Assembly: GCA_946625715.1 (NCBI GenBank)
Contig: CAMOTK010000010.1
Coordinates: 1 to 19,054, forward strand
Source: an uncultured Prevotella sp.
GTDB lineage: Bacteria; Bacteroidota; Bacteroidia; Bacteroidales; Bacteroidaceae
Reading direction: 5' to 3'
Length of the DNA stretch: 19,054 nt
The notes below the pieces were generated by a model. That model ran no database searches and was not told the origin of the DNA. It saw only the letters and a list, made by a program, of their open reading frames with translations. A program made the translations under genes and the position numbers. Shown here piece after piece: positions 14,279 through 19,054 of the stretch; position 1 is the stretch's first letter; each line of letters starts with the position of its first letter.

Positions 14279-17011
14279 ATGAAAAAGCTTCTATCACTAC
14301 CACCAAACTTGGTGACCAAGACCAGTACCGGCCAGACCGTCTTCCATGAAGTCACCCGTCTGCCGGAAGAAGAATATTTCTGTACATGCGACCCCGTAGG
14401 CCATCGCATCGGCAGCGGTGGCGGAACCACCTGGCTGCTCATGCAGGCCCATGAGGCTGAAGCACCGCAGCAGCCGTTCGACGCGTGGCTTGGCAGCGAG
14501 AAGCGCATCCTGCTTCATGCCGGCGGACAGAGTCGCCGACTGCCGTCGTATGCACCGTCGGGTAAGATTCTGACGCCCATCCCCGTTTTCCGTTGGGAGC
14601 GCGGCCAGCGGCTCGACCAAGACCTGCTCTCCCTGCAACTGCCCCTCTACGAGCGTCTGATGGAGAAGGCCCCCGACAGTCTGCACACCATGATTGTGAG
14701 CGGCGATGTACTCATCCGTGCCACGCAGCCGCTGCAACCCATTCCCGATGTCGACGTCGTGTGCTACGGTCTGTGGCTCGATGCCTCGATAGCCAAAGAC
14801 CACGGTGTGTTCGTCAGCAGTCGCAAGTCGCCCCAGGTGCTGAAGCAGATGTTGCAGAAACCGTCGGTAGAACAGCTGAGCACGTTGCTGCGCGACCATT
14901 TCTACCTGACCGACATCGGCGTGTGGCTGCTCAGTGACCGTGCCGTCAAGTTGCTCATGAAGCGCAGTGCCGTCGATGGCAATCTGCAGCAGTTGAAGAA
15001 CTACGACCTTTACAGCGAGTTTGGCTGCACCCTTGGTACCGACCCCATCATCGACGACCCCGAACTGCGCCAGCTGCGGGTGGCCGTGCTGCCCCTGCCT
15101 GGTGGCGAGTTCTACCATTTCGGCACCAGTCGCGAAATGATTTCCTCGACCTTGGCCGTTCAGAACCTTGTGAACGACCAGCGCAAAATCATGCACAACG
15201 ACCGCAAGCCGCACCCCAGCATCTTTGTTCAGAATGCCGAAACCCACATTGCCTTCACCCCCGAGAACACCAATGTGTGGGTGGAGAACAGCTATATCGG
15301 TCCGAAGTGGAAACTCACCCACGACCATATCATCACCGGTGTGCCCAAGAACGACTGGGCACTCGAGCTGCAGCCCGGCGAGTGCATCGACGTAGTGCCC
15401 GTTGGCGAGAGCGGCTATGTGGTGCGTCGCTACCACATCGACGACCGCTTTGCCGGCGCCGAACAGCAAAAACCGCAGTTCCCGCTGGTGGAGAATCTAG
15501 ATAGTCTAGAATCTATAGAAACTCTAGATAATCTAGATAATCTAGAGACTCTAGACCATCTAGACCATCTCCCGCTCCTCTCAGCCGAGGACATCAGCAC
15601 CCGCGCAAATTTGCAGCGCCTGTTCCAGCAGCGCGAACAGTTCCGCGTGGGCAACTGGTCGGCGCTGGCCAAGAACTGGGAGCACAGCGTGTTCTACCAG
15701 CTCGACCTCGACCACGCCGCTGCCGACTTTGCCCGCCACCAGATACCCATGCCCGCCGAACTGCCGCAAGAGGCACCGCTCATGACGCGCATCCACGACG
15801 CCATGTTCCGCGGCGAGCGCGAACACGCCTTCGGACTTCTGCGCGAGGGTCTCACCGAAATGGTGCTGGCCGAGAAGCAGTCGCCCCGCAAGTCGGTCTA
15901 CGACGACCAGATTGTGTGGGGCCGTTCGCCCGTGCGCATCGACCTGGCCGGCGGATGGACCGACACGCCGCCCTACTGCTTGCTCGAAGGCGGCAACGTG
16001 GTGAACATTGCTATTGAACTCAACGGACAACCGCCCCTGCAAACCTACGTGCGTCCTTGCAAAGAGCCACACATCATTCTGCGTAGCATCGACCTCGGCG
16101 CCTCCGAGGTGGTGGACACCTACGAGCAGTTGGCCGAATATAATAAGGTGGGCTCGCCCTTCTCTATTCCCAAGGCCGCACTGGTGTTGGCCGGTTTCCA
16201 GCCAGGCTTCTCGGCTCGGCAGTATCCGTCGTTGCGCGCACAGCTCGAAGACTTCGGCTGTGGCATCGAACTCACGCTGCTCTCGGCCATTCCTGCCGGC
16301 AGCGGATTGGGCACGAGCAGCATTCTGGCAGCCACCGTGCTGGGTGCTGTGGGCGACTTCTGCTCGCTGGCATGGGACAAGAACGAGATAGGGCGACGCA
16401 CGCTGGTGCTCGAGCAGTTGCTCACCACGGGCGGCGGCTGGCAAGACCAGTTTGGCGGTGTGCTGGGCGGCGTGAAACTGTTGCAGACCAACCGCGGCTT
16501 CGAGCAGAACCCGCTGGTGCGCTGGTTGCCCAACGACCTCTTCACGCAGCCCGAGTACAAGTCGTGCCACCTGCTCTATTATACCGGCATCACCCGCACG
16601 GCCAAGCAGATTCTGGCCGAGATTGTGCGCCGCATGTTCCTCAACAACCGCGACGAACTACAAATTCTGCGCAGCATGCGCGAACATGCCCTCAATATGT
16701 ATGAGACCATCCAACGGCAGGACTTCCAGCAGATGGGACGCCTCATTGCCCGCACGTGGCAGCAGAACCAGGCCATCGACAGCGGCACCAATCCTGCGCA
16801 GGTGCAGGCTATCACCCGATTGGTCGACGACCTCTGCCTGGGCTACAAACTGCCCGGTGCCGGTGGCGGCGGCTATCTCTACATGGTGGCCAAAGACCCC
16901 GAGGCCGCGGCCCGCATCAAGCAGATTATCGGCGAGAATCCGCAGAACCGCAACGCTCGCTTCGTCGACATGTCGCTCTCAACGACTGGTCTGCAGGTGA
17001 GCCGAAGTTAG
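14279..17011 (+). CDS. fkp: Fkp, bifunctional L-fucokinase/L-fucose-1-phosphate guanylyltransferase
   Basis: A 910-residue fused enzyme of the L-fucose salvage route. The N-terminal half makes GDP-L-fucose from fucose-1-phosphate and GTP; its nucleotide loop is HAGGQSRRLPSYAPSGK (80-96), followed by ILTPIPVFRWERGQ. The C-terminal half is a GHMP kinase that phosphorylates fucose, with PVRIDLAGGWTDTPPY near 549-564 and PAGSGLGTSSILA near 671-683. GDP-fucose is used to fucosylate capsule and surface glycoproteins. I start at the ATG at 14279, which matches the known Bacteroides fragilis N-terminus (MQKLLSLP as I recall it), not the GTG at 14255. The protein is about 40 residues shorter than the 949-residue B. 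fragilis enzyme, and the difference falls at the inter-domain linker, where a 9-bp tandem repeat encodes residues 407-430. It appears co-transcribed with the YfhO and GSCFA genes. Confidence 0.96.
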   Translation: MKKLLSLPPNLVTKTSTGQTVFHEVTRLPEEEYFCTCDPVGHRIGSGGGTTWLLMQAHEAEAPQQPFDAWLGSEKRILLHAGGQSRRLPSYAPSGKILTPIPVFRWERGQRLDQDLLSLQLPLYERLMEKAPDSLHTMIVSGDVLIRATQPLQPIPDVDVVCYGLWLDASIAKDHGVFVSSRKSPQVLKQMLQKPSVEQLSTLLRDHFYLTDIGVWLLSDRAVKLLMKRSAVDGNLQQLKNYDLYSEFGCTLGTDPIIDDPELRQLRVAVLPLPGGEFYHFGTSREMISSTLAVQNLVNDQRKIMHNDRKPHPSIFVQNAETHIAFTPENTNVWVENSYIGPKWKLTHDHIITGVPKNDWALELQPGECIDVVPVGESGYVVRRYHIDDRFAGAEQQKPQFPLVENLDSLESIETLDNLDNLETLDHLDHLPLLSAEDISTRANLQRLFQQREQFRVGNWSALAKNWEHSVFYQLDLDHAAADFARHQIPMPAELPQEAPLMTRIHDAMFRGEREHAFGLLREGLTEMVLAEKQSPRKSVYDDQIVWGRSPVRIDLAGGWTDTPPYCLLEGGNVVNIAIELNGQPPLQTYVRPCKEPHIILRSIDLGASEVVDTYEQLAEYNKVGSPFSIPKAALVLAGFQPGFSARQYPSLRAQLEDFGCGIELTLLSAIPAGSGLGTSSILAATVLGAVGDFCSLAWDKNEIGRRTLVLEQLLTTGGGWQDQFGGVLGGVKLLQTNRGFEQNPLVRWLPNDLFTQPEYKSCHLLYYTGITRTAKQILAEIVRRMFLNNRDELQILRSMREHALNMYETIQRQDFQQMGRLIARTWQQNQAIDSGTNPAQVQAITRLVDDLCLGYKLPGAGGGGYLYMVAKDPEAAARIKQIIGENPQNRNARFVDMSLSTTGLQVSRS
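15497..15568 (+). repeat. Eight in-frame 9-bp repeats in the Fkp linker
   Basis: Eight units of the form CTA-GA(N)-(N)(N)T, read in frame as Leu-Asp/Glu-X: LDS, LES, IET, LDN, LDN, LET, LDH, LDH. Seven of eight units begin with CTA, a leucine codon the rest of fkp hardly uses in favour of CTG and CTC. Several TCTAGA hexamers arise at the joints. The copies have diverged, so the array is not brand new. Confidence 0.95.
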
Positions 17012-17045
17012 TCAATTGAGAAATGAAAATTGATAATTGCGAAAG
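17012..17045. repeat. Imperfect AATTGA-type repeats between fkp and the GSCFA gene
   Basis: The 34-nt gap is made of variants of one short word: TCAATTGAG, AAATGAAAATTGA, TAATTG. It is AT-rich between two GC-rich genes. I see no promoter or terminator in it. Confidence 0.55.
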
Positions 17046-17894
17046 ATGGAGTTTCGTACGCCAGTACAGATAGATAAACCGACGTTCAGCATCGAACCAA
17101 TGGACGAGATGCTGTTCGTCGGTTCTTGTTTTGCCGACAGCATCGGGCGGCGCTTTCAGGAAGAGAAGTTTCCTGCGGTGGTCAATCCCTTCGGCACGAT
17201 GTACAATCCCGTCTCGGTGCTGCACACGCTGGAGCGTTATGACGCCACGCCGCGCATTGTGTTCATCACGTTGGGCACCAACCACGTCTATCGGCTGAAG
17301 GCCACGGGCGAGATAGTAGACAACTGCCAGAAGCGGCCGCAGAGCCTCTTCACCGAGGAAGAACTGTCGGTAGACGCCTGTGCCGACTGCCTGCAGCGCA
17401 TGGTCGACCTGCTGCGCGAGCGGCGCACCGACGTGCAGATAGTGTTCACCGTGAGTCCCATCCGCTATCGCAAGTATGGCTACCACGCAAGCCAGCTCAG
17501 CAAGGCCACCCTGCTGCTGGCCATCCATCAACTGCTCAATTCTCAATGCTCCGCTCGACCTCAGGTCGCTCGCAAGGCGAGAATTCTTAATGCTCAATTA
17601 ACCTACTTCCCTGCCTACGAGCTTGTGCTCGACGAGTTGCGCGACTATCGCTTCTACGCATCCGACATGCTTCATCCCTCGGAGCAAGCCGTGGAGTATA
17701 TTTGGGAAAAGCTTGTGGAGCACTACTTCTCGGCGCGTGCCCGCCAGTTTTTGGCCGACTGGCGCCCCGTGAAAGAAGCCCTTGGCCATAGACCTTTCAA
17801 TCCCGACAGTGCACAGTATCAGCAATTCCTGACCGACACCCGCCGCAAGGCCGTCGAACTCTGCCAGAAATACCCTGGATTACGCATTGATTGA
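17046..17894 (+). CDS. GSCFA-domain protein (SGNH-hydrolase-like)
   Basis: A 282-residue protein. It carries the motif that names the family, FVGSCFADSIG (GSCFA at residues 26-30), then NPFGTMYNP (47-55), FITLGTNHVYRL, and near the C-terminus YFPAYELVLDELRDYRFYASD with DMLHPS (Asp207, His210). Ser27, Asp207 and His210 fit an SGNH-type esterase triad, but the substrate is not known to me. I use the ATG at 17046; an upstream TTG at 17037 would add only three residues. Residues about 163-185 contain an insert-like sequence with unusual composition. It follows fkp by 34 nt and precedes murF, so it may act on cell-surface polysaccharide or peptidoglycan precursors; this is a guess from context. 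Confidence 0.92.
   Translation: MEFRTPVQIDKPTFSIEPMDEMLFVGSCFADSIGRRFQEEKFPAVVNPFGTMYNPVSVLHTLERYDATPRIVFITLGTNHVYRLKATGEIVDNCQKRPQSLFTEEELSVDACADCLQRMVDLLRERRTDVQIVFTVSPIRYRKYGYHASQLSKATLLLAIHQLLNSQCSARPQVARKARILNAQLTYFPAYELVLDELRDYRFYASDMLHPSEQAVEYIWEKLVEHYFSARARQFLADWRPVKEALGHRPFNPDSAQYQQFLTDTRRKAVELCQKYPGLRID
17533..17599 (+). repeat. Direct repeats and palindrome inside the GSCFA coding region
   Basis: TGCTCAATT occurs at 17533-17541 and again at 17591-17599. AATTCTCAATGCTC (17538-17551) recurs as AATTCTTAATGCTC (17582-17595). Between them is the palindrome CGACCTCAGGTCG (17555-17567). The stretch stays open in the gene's frame. Its words resemble the AT-rich spacer 5' of the gene. Confidence 0.85.
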
Positions 17895-17967
17895 TTTTTG
17901 CCTACCGCCGTTAGACAAAATTCATGTCACTAAAACGCTGGGTTTGGCGTGAAAAGTGGTGCATTTG

Positions 17968-17999
17968 CTTGCAAAGTTGGGAAAAACTGCGTATCTTTG
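17968..17999 (+). promoter_or_regulatory. Promoter of murF
   Basis: TATCTTTG at 17992-17999 is a full -7 match. CTTG at 17968-17971, 20 nt upstream, is a partial -33. The ATG is 46 nt downstream. The rest of the gap 17895-18045 shows no gene and no clear terminator for the GSCFA gene. Confidence 0.75.
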
Positions 18000-18045
18000 C
18001 AACTATAAACAAGAATCAAGACAACCAGTATCAAGAAAAAATACT

Positions 18046-19054
18046 ATGACCTACAGCATAGAAAAGGTGGCGACGCTCATTGGCGCACGCCGCTATGGCG
18101 AGGCCGAGGCCTCTATCGGGTGGCTGCTAACAGACAGTCGCTCACTTTGTTTTCCTGAACAGACACTCTTCTTCGCCCTGCGCACACAGCGCAACGACGG
18201 GCATCGCTACATTGCCGACCTCTATCACCGTGGCGTGCGCTCGTTTGTTGTCGAACAGGTGCCGCAAGACTGGCAGACGGCTTTCCCGCAGGCCAATTTC
18301 CTGCGCGTGCCGTCGCCGCTCGCCGCCCTACAACGACTGGCCGAGCGCCATCGCGACGAGTTCTCCATCCCCGTGGTGGGCATCACGGGTTCCAACGGCA
18401 AGACGTGGGTGAAGGAGTGGCTCTATCAGGTGATGCTGCCGTGGAAGAACGTCACCCGTTCGCCCCGCAGCTACAACTCGCAGATAGGCGTGCCCTTGTC
18501 GGTGTGGCTGCTCAACGAGCACTCAGAGATAGGTCTCTTTGAGGCCGGCATCAGCGAGCCAGGCGAGATGCTGGCCCTGCGCGACATCATACAGCCCACG
18601 GTGGGCGTCTTCACCTCGTTGGGCACAGCCCATCAGGAGAATTTCCGTTCGCGCGAAGAGAAGTGCCTGGAGAAACTGCAGCTCTTCCACGACACCGAAG
18701 CCATCGTCTATCCGTCTGACGACGACACCGTGAGCCGCTGCATCCGCCGTTCCAACTATCAGGGCGAGCGCATCGGCTGGAGCCGCTTCAACAAAGGTGC
18801 CGCCATGTATGTGGAAGTCGCCCCTCAGGCACCTGGCACGCTCGTCAAGTACACCTATAAAGACATCGCTGCCGAATACACCATCCCCTTCATCGACGAG
18901 GCGTCGATAGAAAACAGCATTGCCTGTGCCGCCACAGCCCTCTATCTCGGACTTTCGGCCGAACAGCTGGCCGAGCGCATGGCTAAGCTGGAGCCCATCG
19001 CCATGCGCCTGGAAGTGAAGCAGGGACAGCGCGGACTGACGCTCATCAACGACT
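18046..19054 (+). CDS. murF: MurF, UDP-MurNAc-tripeptide:D-Ala-D-Ala ligase (partial, probably MurF-Alr fusion)
   Basis: The first 336 codons of a gene that runs off the window. MurF adds D-Ala-D-Ala to the UDP-MurNAc-tripeptide in the cytoplasm, the last soluble step of peptidoglycan precursor synthesis. The N-terminal substrate domain (TDSRSL, LFFAL) is followed by the ATP loop VVGITGSNGKT (110-120), RSPRSYNSQIGVPLS and LGTAHQENF. The residue after GKT is Trp, where I would expect a small or aliphatic residue; this may be only a variant. In Bacteroidetes this start (MTYSIEKVATLIGARR) belongs to a protein fused at its C-terminus to alanine racemase, about 830 residues long in total. The fusion cannot be seen here because the sequence ends. 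Confidence 0.94.
   Translation, partial: MTYSIEKVATLIGARRYGEAEASIGWLLTDSRSLCFPEQTLFFALRTQRNDGHRYIADLYHRGVRSFVVEQVPQDWQTAFPQANFLRVPSPLAALQRLAERHRDEFSIPVVGITGSNGKTWVKEWLYQVMLPWKNVTRSPRSYNSQIGVPLSVWLLNEHSEIGLFEAGISEPGEMLALRDIIQPTVGVFTSLGTAHQENFRSREEKCLEKLQLFHDTEAIVYPSDDDTVSRCIRRSNYQGERIGWSRFNKGAAMYVEVAPQAPGTLVKYTYKDIAAEYTIPFIDEASIENSIACAATALYLGLSAEQLAERMAKLEPIAMRLEVKQGQRGLTLIND

Noticed and set aside
14297..15469. Minus-strand open frame of 390 codons over fkp
   Set aside because: The plus strand encodes an unmistakable Fkp; the reverse frame has no motif.
17533..17599. Insertion-sequence target duplication in the GSCFA gene
   Set aside because: The 9-bp direct repeats look like a duplication, but only 49 bp lie between them, with no transposase or terminal inverted repeats; a repeat element or slippage is simpler.

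Overview
The window looks like a chromosomal segment from a Bacteroidales bacterium, most likely a Prevotella-type member of Prevotellaceae. Four things point there: Bacteroidetes-type promoters (-7 box TAnnTTTG) without Shine-Dalgarno-led starts; an Fkp-type fused L-fucokinase/GDP-fucose pyrophosphorylase; type IX secretion (T9SS) genes porX and porW/sprE; and a MurF of the kind usually fused to alanine racemase in this phylum. Genes are GC-rich and intergenic gaps are short and AT-rich. The species assignment is inference.

Left part (1-6721, minus strand). One gene train reads aroA, a 68-residue Cys-rich membrane protein, porW/sprE-like lipoprotein, porX, tsaE. The gaps are 4, 17, 39 and 35 nt, so this is probably one operon joining shikimate biosynthesis, T9SS assembly and control, and tRNA t6A modification. 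The whole porW-porX gap is a 7-bp tandem repeat. Beyond tsaE (1-146) lies an array of small hairpins.

Middle part (6722-11700). A tRNA-Pro(GGG) with its own promoter and terminator is followed by a secreted protein with a transglutaminase-like Cys/His/Asp domain (7070-8653). Convergent to it is a minus-strand four-gene set: a DUF6249-like membrane protein, a PspC-domain protein, an ECF sigma factor and a DUF5056-like membrane protein. A sequence resembling an ECF promoter sits just upstream of this set, suggesting autoregulation. Next is mtnN-luxS (minus), the two-step S-adenosylhomocysteine recycling and AI-2 pathway, ending in a strong terminator.

Right part (11700-19054, plus strand). A YfhO-family membrane glycosyltransferase-like protein, Fkp and a GSCFA-domain protein form a probable operon linked to surface glycan assembly. 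Then murF, with its own promoter, runs off the window end. Fkp and the GSCFA protein both carry in-frame stretches that look like short intergenic repeat DNA: a 9-bp repeat with CTA leucine codons in the Fkp inter-domain linker, and a direct-repeat plus palindrome insert in GSCFA.

I see no CRISPR array, transposase, phage gene or defence system. I do not see a clearly new multi-gene system. The most unusual signals are the repeats inside or between genes, the hairpin array, the Cys-rich small protein in the T9SS operon, and the candidate autoregulated ECF operon. All family calls come from reading motifs; no database search was run.
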